Shown: piece after piece, positions 25,522 through 33,737 of the stretch
Layout of the letters: each line of letters opens with the position of its first letter
Position numbering within the stretch: the stretch's first letter is position 1
Source: Tetranychus cinnabarinus
Lineage: Eukaryota > Arthropoda > Arachnida > Trombidiformes > Tetranychidae
Direction of reading: 5' to 3'
Length of the DNA: 64,000 nucleotides
Assembly: GCA_022266195.1 (NCBI GenBank)
Contig: WHVY01000004.1
Coordinates: forward strand, 699,501-763,500
Translations under genes and position numbers: made by a program
Notes under the pieces: model-generated
Database searches by the model: none
Told to the model about the DNA's origin: nothing
What the model saw: the letters and a program-made list of their open reading frames with translations, nothing else

Positions 25522-26613
25522 ATGGTTGATGGTAACACAGGTTTTATTCCTATCATTCACTTAGTAGCTCATCCAGCAGGGATTTATGCTTATGAACGAT
25601 CCCGCTCAGTTAATTCACCACGCCTTGTCACCATAAGCGAATCTGTTGAAAACATGAATGATGCACCCGAATTTGGTGAATCGATGACAATCATTAATGT
25701 CACCGAACTACGACCAGTTCAACCTGTGGAAAACAATAACAGTACTGGACAACTTTCTGAAGAACCAGTATCATTACAAATGTCTGAGCTTTCACCTGTT
25801 GTGATTCCTGAAAGTAATGAAGTAGATGGTAATCAATTGAGTCAAAGTAATCGTGGAAATCATTCTGCAGCTGAATCGATGCCTGGCAATGATGTCACTG
25901 GAATTCATCGAGATGGAGCAGTGGAAAACAATAACATTGTTGGTGGACTTTCTGAAGAGGAACGAGCATCATTGCAAATGTCTGCTCTTGCAGGTGTTCC
26001 ATTTATCGAACGTAGAAATATTGATCGTATTGAAGTTGATGATGGTGGTCGAAGTCAGTATAATCGTGAGTCATTGAGATCGGCAATAAGAAATGTAGTT
26101 GATACAACTATCAATTACTTTGCGAATCACGTGATAGCTCGCTTCCCGCAGTATATGACCTTTGAAAGTCGACTTGCAACTTTTAAAGATTGGCCAAATC
26201 CAGCTATTACACCAAAAGAATTGGCTGAAGCTGGTTTCTTCTATGCTGGAAGAACCGATCTTGTTACTTGTTTCCACTGTGCTAATTCAATATTTGAATG
26301 GGTAAAACATGATAATGCTTGGGTTATGCATGCACTTTTCGCACCTTGTTGTACTTTTATTTACATCAAGTGTGGGGTACGATTTATTGAAACAGCCACC
26401 AGTAGAAGTGAATCCAACATACCTGTATCTGCAAATGTTGAACCAGCAAACAGTAGATATACTTGTAAAATATGTTTGGAAAAGGAAGTCGGCTGTTGCT
26501 TCTACCCTTGTGATCATGCAGTAACATGCATAGATTGTACACCAGGTATCGCTACTTGTCCTCTGTGTCGCTCTTTTGTAGCAGGAGTATTTAGACTAAA
26601 GTTTATTGATTAA
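25522..26613 (+). CDS. IAP-like protein: one BIR domain plus C-terminal RING
   Basis: 363 codons from the ATG at 25522. The BIR domain (about residues 214-284) keeps the zinc pattern CX2CX16HX6C (C250, C253, H270, C277). The C-terminal C3HC4 RING (about 315-349) fits an E3 ubiquitin ligase. BIR-RING proteins bind caspases or IAP antagonists and ubiquitinate partners; viral members (baculovirus IAPs) block apoptosis. The N-terminal half is acidic, looks disordered, and holds a duplicated segment of about 29 residues beginning VENNN near residues 70 and 134. It is the first gene at the left end, followed after 14 bases by the TBP gene. An anti-apoptotic role is inferred from the family. Confidence 0.9.
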   Translation: MVDGNTGFIPIIHLVAHPAGIYAYERSRSVNSPRLVTISESVENMNDAPEFGESMTIINVTELRPVQPVENNNSTGQLSEEPVSLQMSELSPVVIPESNEVDGNQLSQSNRGNHSAAESMPGNDVTGIHRDGAVENNNIVGGLSEEERASLQMSALAGVPFIERRNIDRIEVDDGGRSQYNRESLRSAIRNVVDTTINYFANHVIARFPQYMTFESRLATFKDWPNPAITPKELAEAGFFYAGRTDLVTCFHCANSIFEWVKHDNAWVMHALFAPCCTFIYIKCGVRFIETATSRSESNIPVSANVEPANSRYTCKICLEKEVGCCFYPCDHAVTCIDCTPGIATCPLCRSFVAGVFRLKFID

Positions 26614-26627
26614 AAAATGTATTAACC

Positions 26628-27152
26628 ATGAGATACTTGCAAGAGAACATTAAAGTTGTTAATGTTGTTACTTCCTTTGAATTGAATTCAAATCTTTGTA
26701 GAAATCAAATAAAAGATACTTTTAAAGACATAGAGTATAAAAAAACATTTCCAGGAGGTGTTCTTAAGTATCCTGATGGGTGTCTTCTTGTCTTTGACTC
26801 CGGAAAAATCATTGTAACTGGTGTTCAGAATATTGCAACTGCCATTGTTTTAATTGATCGATTTTGTGCAAAATACCCTCGAGATATAAAGTATACTTCT
26901 TTCAAAATAGTTAACATTACTGCTTGCACAAAGATTATTGGTGATTTCGACTATAACGAACTGTTACTGCATCCAAAAAGTTCTTACACACCTGAGCTGT
27001 TTCCTGGTATACATCTTAAGTTGGATGATACAAAAGTTATTTTCATAATTTTCAGAACCGGAAAAGTTATAATAACTGGTTTGAAGGACTATAAATCAAT
27101 ATTTCATTATTGTGATGAATTTGACTACAATATAAGGTTGAAGTCAATATAA
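26628..27152 (+). CDS. TATA-binding-protein homologue (two TBP repeats)
   Basis: 174 codons from the ATG at 26628. Two direct repeats of the TBP fold are visible. The first has VVNVVTSFEL, then the core signature LVFDSGKIIVTGVQ. The second has FKIVNITAC, then YTPELFPGIHLKL and FIIFRTGKVIITGLKD. These are the landmarks of eukaryotic TBP (SGK-VTG in each repeat; Y-PELFPG in the second). Length is that of the conserved core without a long N-terminal tail. TBP bends TATA-box DNA and nucleates RNA polymerase II/III initiation. The protein is clearly diverged from cellular TBP. Two minus-strand genes of the element have TATAAA-type boxes a short distance before their start codons, so a TBP that favours element promoters is a reasonable guess. 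Confidence 0.9.
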   Translation: MRYLQENIKVVNVVTSFELNSNLCRNQIKDTFKDIEYKKTFPGGVLKYPDGCLLVFDSGKIIVTGVQNIATAIVLIDRFCAKYPRDIKYTSFKIVNITACTKIIGDFDYNELLLHPKSSYTPELFPGIHLKLDDTKVIFIIFRTGKVIITGLKDYKSIFHYCDEFDYNIRLKSI

Positions 27153-27196
27153 AGACAACATTTATCATAAAATAAAATTATTAAAAAATTGGAGAA

Positions 27197-27439
27197 ATGG
27201 ATGTATCAGCTAATCAGCAAATTTGGTTTAAAAAAGTTCTCTTTTCTGTACAATTGTTCGTATTAGTTGCAATGCTGTTCACAGCTATAGCTAATATTAT
27301 ACTAAAAACTGGTAATTTATCGCTCTGGACGGCTTTACTTGGATCATCTTTTGGTTTCTTACTACCTACACCAAAATATCCGCGATCCCTGAAACCTGAA
27401 ACTGTAATACAGGCAGTAACAAACCCTATACCCATTTGA
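27197..27439 (+). CDS. Small membrane protein with two TM segments
   Basis: 80 codons from an ATG in a purine-rich context (GGAGAAATGG). Two hydrophobic segments are present, about residues 13-35 (VLFSVQLFVLVAMLFTAIAN) and 41-57 (LSLWTALLGSSFGFLLP), with a short polar tail. Function unknown. It sits immediately before the packaging ATPase, within the morphogenesis block, so a virion or host-membrane role is possible. I do not recognise a family. Confidence 0.65.
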   Translation: MDVSANQQIWFKKVLFSVQLFVLVAMLFTAIANIILKTGNLSLWTALLGSSFGFLLPTPKYPRSLKPETVIQAVTNPIPI

Positions 27440-27488
27440 AAATTTGAATGTACAATATAAAACAATAAATTTTAATTTTTTAAACAAA

Positions 27489-28124
27489 ATGTCTTTTTCA
27501 ATTTATTTGAAACACCCTTTTACAATGTTAATAGCAGGACCAACCGGTTCTGGTAAAACTTATTTCATCAGGGACATGATCAACAAAGCAGCATATATTT
27601 GTGATCCCCCACCAAAGTCCATTACTTATCTTTATGGAGAGTACCAAAAAATGTTTAATTCAATGAATGATGTGAAATTCATTGAAGGACTTCAAGAAGA
27701 AGTAATTAGTGAAATCGGTGGTGACGAACCACAATGGATAGTAATAGATGATTTGATGTTGGAAGCTGTAAATCAAACTTGCGTTAGTAACTTGTTTACT
27801 AAAGGGTCTCATCATAGAAATATTTCAGTAATTTTAATCACTCAAAACTTTTTCATGAAAGGAAAAGAGAGTCGAAACATAAGTCTCAATAGTCAATATG
27901 TGGTATGTTTTAAAAATCCTCGGGATAAATCTATGATTACAAACATAGGACGTCAGATGTTTCCAACAAAAATTAAAAAATTTCAAGCTGTATTTGAAGA
28001 TGCTACGCAAGATCCATATTCTTACCTCTTTATTGATCTGAAGCCAGACACACCTGAAAAAATAAGATTATTGACGAATGTTTTTAATGAGAAGGAGGAA
28101 CCAATGTATGCTTATGTAATATAA
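27489..28124 (+). CDS. Packaging ATPase (FtsK/HerA, A32-like)
   Basis: 211 codons. The start is the ATG at 27489; the frame extends 15 codons upstream without another ATG. Walker A is GPTGSGKT (residues 17-24) and Walker B is WIVIDDLM (83-90), followed by VILITQN (about 114-120), the usual sensor strand of this family. It is the genome-packaging motor of Polintons and of many dsDNA viruses with double-jelly-roll capsids, pumping DNA into the procapsid. Length is typical. Confidence 0.95.
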   Translation: MSFSIYLKHPFTMLIAGPTGSGKTYFIRDMINKAAYICDPPPKSITYLYGEYQKMFNSMNDVKFIEGLQEEVISEIGGDEPQWIVIDDLMLEAVNQTCVSNLFTKGSHHRNISVILITQNFFMKGKESRNISLNSQYVVCFKNPRDKSMITNIGRQMFPTKIKKFQAVFEDATQDPYSYLFIDLKPDTPEKIRLLTNVFNEKEEPMYAYVI

Positions 28125-28161
28125 GTTATATAAAGGAAGAATCATTTTTTATGTGAAATAA

Positions 28162-28509
28162 ATGTCGATTGAAGGTGTCAACAAGTGTCTTCCGACATTA
28201 AAAAAACTTGCTAAAGCCAAGACAAGAAAACAAAGAGAAAAAATTTTAAAGCAAACAAAATCTTGTACTTACTACGCAATCTCTGAAATAAGTAAAAATA
28301 CTCTAAACGGAAATATACCGGTTGAAGATTTATTGAGAACAAAACTTGCTCCTTACAAATTTGAACTTCGAAAGCTTTCAAGAAAAAGTATCCCATTGAA
28401 GAAGAGAAAAGAAATTATTTTACAGAGTGGTGGAGCATTTTTACCAGCGTTACTTTGGCCAGCAATATCGTATTTAGGAGGAGAATTAGCCAATAAATTT
28501 ATGCAATGA
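28162..28509 (+). CDS. Conserved small Polinton protein with hydrophobic GGAFLP tail
   Basis: 115 codons, very basic for the first 90 residues, ending in a glycine-rich hydrophobic tail that starts SGGAFLPALLWP. This arrangement (Lys/Arg-rich helices, a block like LRKLSRKSIPLKKRKEIILQ, then a GG-F-LP tail) recurs in Polinton and adintovirus elements next to the ATPase. It may be a small virion or core protein comparable to adenovirus minor core proteins, but no function is known to me. Its stop overlaps the next ATG by four bases (ATGA). Confidence 0.75.
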   Translation: MSIEGVNKCLPTLKKLAKAKTRKQREKILKQTKSCTYYAISEISKNTLNGNIPVEDLLRTKLAPYKFELRKLSRKSIPLKKRKEIILQSGGAFLPALLWPAISYLGGELANKFMQ

Positions 28510-28787
28510 ATGTTATAAATAAGATGGTTGTGATTCCGCAAAAAGAATATCATCTTCTTAAAAGTGACGTTAATAATTCCAATAATGTGACAGCTGATGC
28601 TGAACAGGCAAAAGTTGTGAAAATAGAAAAGGACGAAACTGATCCTGAAATTAAATTAAAAGAATATAAAGAAAGCTTTAGAAAAGCGGTTAAAAAATAT
28701 GAAAAGAAATTATCTAAAAGACCTCAAAAGGATAACAAAGTTGTGAAATGTCAGACACTCAAATGGACCAACGTGAAGAACTTTTGA
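28506..28787 (+). CDS. Small charged protein with N-terminal VVIPQKEY motif
   Basis: 93 codons starting in the ATGA overlap with the previous gene and ending 40 bases inside the integrase frame. The N-terminus (MVVIPQKEYHLL) is like that of short proteins found at the same place in other Polintons. The rest is Lys/Glu-rich and probably a coiled coil. Function unknown. Confidence 0.6.
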   Translation: MNVINKMVVIPQKEYHLLKSDVNNSNNVTADAEQAKVVKIEKDETDPEIKLKEYKESFRKAVKKYEKKLSKRPQKDNKVVKCQTLKWTNVKNF

Positions 28788-29863
28788 AACGCCTTTATTA
28801 TGACTTGGATAGTCACGGTAGTTTCGGAGGTGCTAAAAGACTTTTCATAGTTGCGAAGGAGCATGACCCATCGATTGAATTTAATGATGTAAAACAATGG
28901 TTGATGAAGCAAGAAACGTATACAAACTTTCGGGTACGACGGAAAAACTTTCAAAGGCTAGCTGTATTGGTTGATAGAATTGATGAGCAATGGCAAGCAG
29001 ATCTTATGGACATGTCTTATTGGTCAGGACAAAACGATGGAGTCAATCATTTACTTGTTGTGATTGATATACTGAGTAGATTCGCATGGGTACAACCGTG
29101 TAGAGATAAATCAGGATCTACAATCATCAATGCTTTTTCTGAAATTTTTTCTTCAGGAAGAAAGCCTGAAAAACTACAAACGGACCAAGGAAGAGAATTC
29201 AATAACAACAGGTTTAAGTTTTTCTGCTCGTCTCAGGGTGTACATTATTTCACGACAACTGACGCTTCAATAAAATGTGCTTTAGCTGAACGTTTAATAC
29301 GAACATTACGTTCTCGTATATACCGTTTCATTTACCATAAACATACACATCGATACATTGATGACTTACAAAACATTGTTAATAATTACAACAACTCTTA
29401 CCACAGAACTATTAAGACAGCTCCAAACTCTGTAACACAAGATAATCAACAATCCATCGTGCAAACTATTCAGCGATCAATAAAAAATGAAGAGAATAAA
29501 AAGAAAACTTTCAATGAAAATGACTTTGTTAAAATTCCATTAAATACTGGCAATTTCGAAAAAGATGCAGTACAGAAATGGACTGATGAAGTGTTCAAAG
29601 TGTCAGGGGTTAAAGAAACGCCTCAAAAATTCATCTATAAATTGAAAGATTTACAAGGTGAAAATATATCATCAATTTTCTATCCTGAAGAATTACAAAA
29701 GGTTGATTTTGACCCTAATAAACTGCGCAGAGTTGAAAAGATAATTCGGAGAGTTTATGACAGATCACGAAGACAATATAAGTACCTAGTCAAGTGGGAA
29801 GGCTGGCCAAGGAAATTCAATAGTTGGATATCCGATATCACTCTTGCAAATGGCAACAGTTAA
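28748..29863 (+). CDS. Polinton integrase (rve, DDE) with C-terminal chromodomain
   Basis: 371 codons. The retroviral-type core carries D85 (in WQADLMDM), D146 (in LQTDQGREF) and E181 (in ALAERLIRT), giving the D,D(35)E spacing. The C-terminal chromodomain lies at about 328-365, with VEKIIRR followed by YLVKWEGWPRKFNSW. The enzyme should join the TIR ends to target DNA; the chromodomain could bind methylated histone tails and bias target choice. Start is the ATG at 28748, inside the preceding small gene. All catalytic residues are intact. Confidence 0.96.
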   Translation: MSDTQMDQREELLKRLYYDLDSHGSFGGAKRLFIVAKEHDPSIEFNDVKQWLMKQETYTNFRVRRKNFQRLAVLVDRIDEQWQADLMDMSYWSGQNDGVNHLLVVIDILSRFAWVQPCRDKSGSTIINAFSEIFSSGRKPEKLQTDQGREFNNNRFKFFCSSQGVHYFTTTDASIKCALAERLIRTLRSRIYRFIYHKHTHRYIDDLQNIVNNYNNSYHRTIKTAPNSVTQDNQQSIVQTIQRSIKNEENKKKTFNENDFVKIPLNTGNFEKDAVQKWTDEVFKVSGVKETPQKFIYKLKDLQGENISSIFYPEELQKVDFDPNKLRRVEKIIRRVYDRSRRQYKYLVKWEGWPRKFNSWISDITLANGNS

Positions 29864-30965
29864 CTTTACAATTGACCTAGTGTCAAATGGGTCTACAGAC
29901 ATCTTTCCAGATAATACATTATCAAAATTCCAAAATCAAATTGATCCTGCATTGGAACTTGATGGTGATTGGGAAGTTGCATTAACAGAAATTTATTTTC
30001 CCATCAAATTTGCTATTGATATATCAGAGAAAATGCAAGTTAATTTCAACCTTTTGTATACAAAGTTCACCTTTTACCCAAATATCGACTTGAGAAAGGT
30101 ATACCCTCCTGACAAAAAGTGGATGCAATATGCGACTGCGGGTGGTGGTTATGAGTCATCTGTTGATATTTTTCCAGATGAACCTGTGAATGCGATATTA
30201 GATAAAATCAACACTGCAATGATGGCAAATTTGAAAAGTCTCAACTCTGAACTTGTTTTCGATCCCTATCCTAAATTTGTTTGCGAAAATGGGAAAACAA
30301 TCTTCTATCCTGGTCTACTCACTACAATAGAGGATAAAGCTACTGCGCTTGATGTTTATTTGAATGGTCCTGTTGATGAGATAAAAGCAAAATACAAAAA
30401 AGATTATGACATTGATTTAGAAGAGATAGGCAAACTGTCAACTAAAGAGGATATGTTACCTTTGAGATTTTATTACAAAAACATACTTATTGATGAAATG
30501 AACGTTCTTAATGCTTTAAGTGGAGAGAAAACTGAAAAATATAAAGAAATTATATCTAGTGTAGTTGTTCCCCAATTTTCAGACGGAAAATTAATGGAAT
30601 ATTTAGGCTTTCCTCCATCAGGTGATGCTTTAATCGATAATATTGATATATTTAAACAGCAAGTTGAAGTGACAACACCTCTTTATCACAAAAACAATGT
30701 CAATCTGATGTACGTATATACTGATATCATACGTGATCATGCGGTTGGAGGAACTAAAGCACCTGTATTGAGAGCCGTACCACTGACGACTGGTATCTAT
30801 CAAGGAATCGGTTATTGTACATTTGAGCATCGAATATATTATCCAGTGCGGAAAAACCACATTGAAAATATTGCGATTGTTTGCTTGGATGATACTGGAG
30901 AGCAGATTAAATTTGCAAACATTGGAAGAGTTTTTGTAAGCTTAGATTTTCGTAAAAAGAATTAA
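29850..30965 (+). CDS. Minor capsid (penton-type) protein
   Basis: 371 codons from the ATG at 29850, overlapping the integrase end by 14 bases. The N-terminus shows the family hallmark: a strand motif, then DNTLSKFQNQIDPALELDGDW and EVALTEIYFP. Polintons have this gene close to the major capsid gene, and structure-based work on the group assigned it as a single-jelly-roll penton protein at the capsid vertices. The assignment here is from motif and position. Confidence 0.85.
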   Translation: MATVNFTIDLVSNGSTDIFPDNTLSKFQNQIDPALELDGDWEVALTEIYFPIKFAIDISEKMQVNFNLLYTKFTFYPNIDLRKVYPPDKKWMQYATAGGGYESSVDIFPDEPVNAILDKINTAMMANLKSLNSELVFDPYPKFVCENGKTIFYPGLLTTIEDKATALDVYLNGPVDEIKAKYKKDYDIDLEEIGKLSTKEDMLPLRFYYKNILIDEMNVLNALSGEKTEKYKEIISSVVVPQFSDGKLMEYLGFPPSGDALIDNIDIFKQQVEVTTPLYHKNNVNLMYVYTDIIRDHAVGGTKAPVLRAVPLTTGIYQGIGYCTFEHRIYYPVRKNHIENIAIVCLDDTGEQIKFANIGRVFVSLDFRKKN

Positions 30966-31005
30966 TATAAAGAAAACAATGTATTGAAATGATGAATTGA
31001 ATAAA

Positions 31006-31479
31006 ATGATTCAAAGAAAAACTTACTGTCCTAAAGATAGTGATTTCAATGACTATTTTGCGCATCAAGTCGGTTCTGGATTCGGAGACATCAGAATAGT
31101 CAGAGGTCCTAGGTATCAAAGAGGGTATGGTTTCGGAAGCTTCTTCTCTCGCTTAGCTATGCCTGTTATAAGGTATTTGGGCAAAGAAGCTCTGAATAAA
31201 GGAGTCAGTATCGGTAAGCGTGTAGTACAAGACCCACAAATTCAACAAGCTTTTAAAGATAGTGTTAAAGATTTGGCAAATAAAGGACTAGCTAAAATTA
31301 AGGAGAAGGTTGTGACGCAAGAAGGAAGTGGACGAAAAAGATTATATAAAAGGAGACAAAAGTCTAAACCTCAAAAATCTTTACGTAAAGTGAAGAAGCA
31401 CACTCTGAAAAGAGTGAGCAAAAAGAAAGGAATCAAAAAGAGGAGAGTAATAAGAAGACAACGAGATATTTTCAAATAA
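31006..31479 (+). CDS. Basic core/pVI-like virion protein
   Basis: 157 codons from the ATG at 31006. The middle has a Gly-rich membrane-active-looking segment (RGYGFGSFFSRLAMPVIRYL) followed by an amphipathic helix region (GKEALNKGVSIGKRV). The last 50 residues are extremely Lys/Arg-rich, ideal for DNA condensation. Similar proteins lie between the penton and hexon genes in other Polintons and are compared with adenovirus core or pVI proteins. Its stop TAA shares an A with the next ATG (TAATG). Confidence 0.75.
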   Translation: MIQRKTYCPKDSDFNDYFAHQVGSGFGDIRIVRGPRYQRGYGFGSFFSRLAMPVIRYLGKEALNKGVSIGKRVVQDPQIQQAFKDSVKDLANKGLAKIKEKVVTQEGSGRKRLYKRRQKSKPQKSLRKVKKHTLKRVSKKKGIKKRRVIRRQRDIFK

Positions 31480-32717
31480 TGGAGTATATACATGCATCTT
31501 CGTCTCCAGCTACTATTGCTGAGCTTGATTTATTTAAATTTCCGCCAACACAGACTGTCATTGAAAGTATCTATGACACAGAATACAGACCGGTAGGATC
31601 GATTGCGAAAGCTAATGTATTTGAATTCATAGTGCCAGCTTCTGAACACTATACGGACCTCTCTGCATCTTATTTGTATGCAAAAATGAAGATTGATGTA
31701 CCCACAGGAAAAAGTGTTACACCCACAAACAATTTCGCTGCCTCACTATTTGAGCAACTTGATGTTTATCTTGGAAGTGTAAATATCACACCTGGAAATA
31801 GTTTATATCACTATCAGTCCTACATTGATGATATATTTTTCAAGTATAAATCACCCCTTGATGATTGTCAAATGATAAATGATACAGAATCAGTGAGATC
31901 TGATAGAATCAAAGATAAAAAAGAATTTGACATTATAATACCTATTCACGCCCCAATGTTTCAACAAGAAAAATTTTTGATTGATAATGTACCCATTTCA
32001 TTAAGATTTAAATGTGCGCCGCAAACTTTTGGATTGAACAGCGCAACAGAAGTAACTCCGCTGAGTGTAGAGTTTACACAGCTTTCTCTTTTCATAAGAA
32101 GAGTTAAATTGTATGCGCCAGTACAAATGGCAATCACTTCACAATTGGAAAAGAGTCCGGCAAAGTATTACTTTCAAAGAAATGAAGTCAAATCATTTCA
32201 TCTACCAAAAGACTTTGCTGCAAATAGCATCGACAATGTATACAATGGACAGTTACCCCGGAAAATCATTGTTGGTTTTGTTTCTGATGATGCATTTAAT
32301 GCGAAATTGACAAAAGATTCATTCAATTTCGAACATAAAAATCTGCAAAGCGCTACGATTGTAGTAAATGGAACTAAAATACCGAGTACACCTTATCAGC
32401 CAGATTTCAAAAATAAATTATTCATGCGAGAATACTTCAATGTTTTCCGCTCCATGAATCAAGATAATGGGATACCTAAAACCAATCTAAAATATCAAAA
32501 TTATCCTGATAAATATCCGCTTCTAGTTTTTGATTTAACCGATGATGGCACTCTCGCAAGTGATTCAGGAGTATTATCAATGATCAAGAGAGGTAATGTG
32601 CGCATGGATATCCAATTTAATTCTGCTCTAAATGAAGGAATGCATATGCTGGTGTTTGCTATATATGATAGCGTTTTACAAATCGATGCTGCACGTAATA
32701 TTGTCACTGACTACTGA
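31479..32717 (+). CDS. Major capsid protein (double jelly-roll)
   Basis: 412 codons. It begins MEYIHASSSPATIAELDLF and continues PPTQTVIES, the start typical of the protein widely annotated in animal genomes as F54H12.2-like, which is the Polinton major capsid protein. Expected fold is two jelly rolls forming pseudo-hexameric capsomers, as in adenovirus hexon. Length is normal and the frame is intact. It overlaps both neighbours by one base (TAATG before, TGATG after), so the four virion genes may share one transcript. Confidence 0.93.
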   Translation: MEYIHASSSPATIAELDLFKFPPTQTVIESIYDTEYRPVGSIAKANVFEFIVPASEHYTDLSASYLYAKMKIDVPTGKSVTPTNNFAASLFEQLDVYLGSVNITPGNSLYHYQSYIDDIFFKYKSPLDDCQMINDTESVRSDRIKDKKEFDIIIPIHAPMFQQEKFLIDNVPISLRFKCAPQTFGLNSATEVTPLSVEFTQLSLFIRRVKLYAPVQMAITSQLEKSPAKYYFQRNEVKSFHLPKDFAANSIDNVYNGQLPRKIIVGFVSDDAFNAKLTKDSFNFEHKNLQSATIVVNGTKIPSTPYQPDFKNKLFMREYFNVFRSMNQDNGIPKTNLKYQNYPDKYPLLVFDLTDDGTLASDSGVLSMIKRGNVRMDIQFNSALNEGMHMLVFAIYDSVLQIDAARNIVTDY

Positions 32718-33139
32718 TGGCACTAACATCTTTAGATATGCAAAATTATCTCGCTAGATACAAAAGTTTCAGAGGAGTATACGCAATGGATGAAATCCCA
32801 CTTACCTTACTCTCAAAACCATTTGGAATAATAATCAATCTTGATCCGAGCTGGAAATCTGGTTCACATTGGACAGCAGTCTATGTATCCGAATATGGAA
32901 ATGGTGTTTACTTTGATTCATATGGACAACCACCGCCAGGGAATGTAAAAACCTTCCTAGAAAGAAACTGTAAAAATTATGGTTATGAGTGGAATATAGC
33001 TGTTTTCCAAGGGGATTTATCAATAAAATGTGGATATTTTTGTATTACCTTTTTAAAAAGTTGTTTTACAGGCTTGAACTTTCCTTTTATGAAATGTAAA
33101 ACTAATTACAATGAAAATATAATAAAAAAAATTTATTAA
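32717..33139 (+). CDS. Adenain-type cysteine protease
   Basis: 140 codons. Catalytic residues in the expected order: H51 (GSHWTAVYV), D67 (YFDSYG), Q98 (FQGD) and C105 (KCGYFC). The enzyme should mature capsid precursors, as in adenovirus. It is shorter than adenovirus protease but close to other Polinton versions. It is the last plus-strand gene; its stop is followed by A-rich sequence and a 10-bp tandem repeat. Confidence 0.95.
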   Translation: MALTSLDMQNYLARYKSFRGVYAMDEIPLTLLSKPFGIIINLDPSWKSGSHWTAVYVSEYGNGVYFDSYGQPPPGNVKTFLERNCKNYGYEWNIAVFQGDLSIKCGYFCITFLKSCFTGLNFPFMKCKTNYNENIIKKIY

Positions 33140-33160
33140 AAACAAAAGAGTAATAATTAT

Positions 33161-33210
33161 TATAAATGAATATAAATGAATACAAATGAATATAAATGAG
33201 TACAAATGGA
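33161..33210 (+). repeat. 10-bp tandem repeat at the convergent junction
   Basis: Five head-to-tail units close to TATAAATGAA or TACAAATGAA, lying between the ends of the two convergent gene blocks. It could serve as a 3'-end or spacer sequence; no function is evident. Confidence 0.85.
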
Positions 33211-33224
33211 ATAAATAAATGAAA

Positions 33225-33635
33225 TTACAAAGTATTTGTAATCATTTCGGAAATGTCATTCATTTCCTCATCGAATGTTTGAGCAGGCATTTCATCACAG
33301 CCTGCAGACCATCCTGGATCCATTTCAATTTCTTCTTCTTTTTCTTTATCTTTTTCTTTTGGAAAGAAGTTTTTATCACCTTCTCCATTCCAATCATCGA
33401 AATCAATGGTTCCATCTTCTTTAAATTTAGTTGTCACCGGTTCATGGTTTGGCGATCGATTGCCATCCCAGTTTGATAATTGGGCAGTGAGCAGTCCTTC
33501 GACAAACATCCTTTTGATGACTTGTAGAACCATGGCATAGACAATAGGCTCTCTCCGTGAAACGAGTTGTCTCTCTCTTGTTTTTTGATTTCTGCTCTCT
33601 CTTTGAGCACACGCTTTAATGTTATATCTGGCCAT
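33225..33635 (-). CDS. Unknown Polinton protein, basic N-term and acidic C-term
   Basis: 136 codons from the ATG at 33635. The N-terminal third is Arg-rich (MARYNIKACAQRES...), the middle holds a conserved-looking IVYAMVLQVIKRMFVEGLL helix, and the C-terminal half is strongly acidic with Lys/Glu runs. No domain recognised. It is the last gene of the minus-strand block, about 100 bases downstream of the polymerase stop. It could be a small regulatory or DNA-associated protein. Confidence 0.6.
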   Translation of the reverse strand: MARYNIKACAQRESRNQKTRERQLVSRREPIVYAMVLQVIKRMFVEGLLTAQLSNWDGNRSPNHEPVTTKFKEDGTIDFDDWNGEGDKNFFPKEKDKEKEEEIEMDPGWSAGCDEMPAQTFDEEMNDISEMITNTL

Positions 33636-33737
33636 CTGCAAATAGAAAAAACATGATAAGATTAATTAATAAGAAATGATAAAACAATAATGATTGGTTA
33701 GGTTAGGCTTTGATACGAATTACCTTGCAAAATTTGA

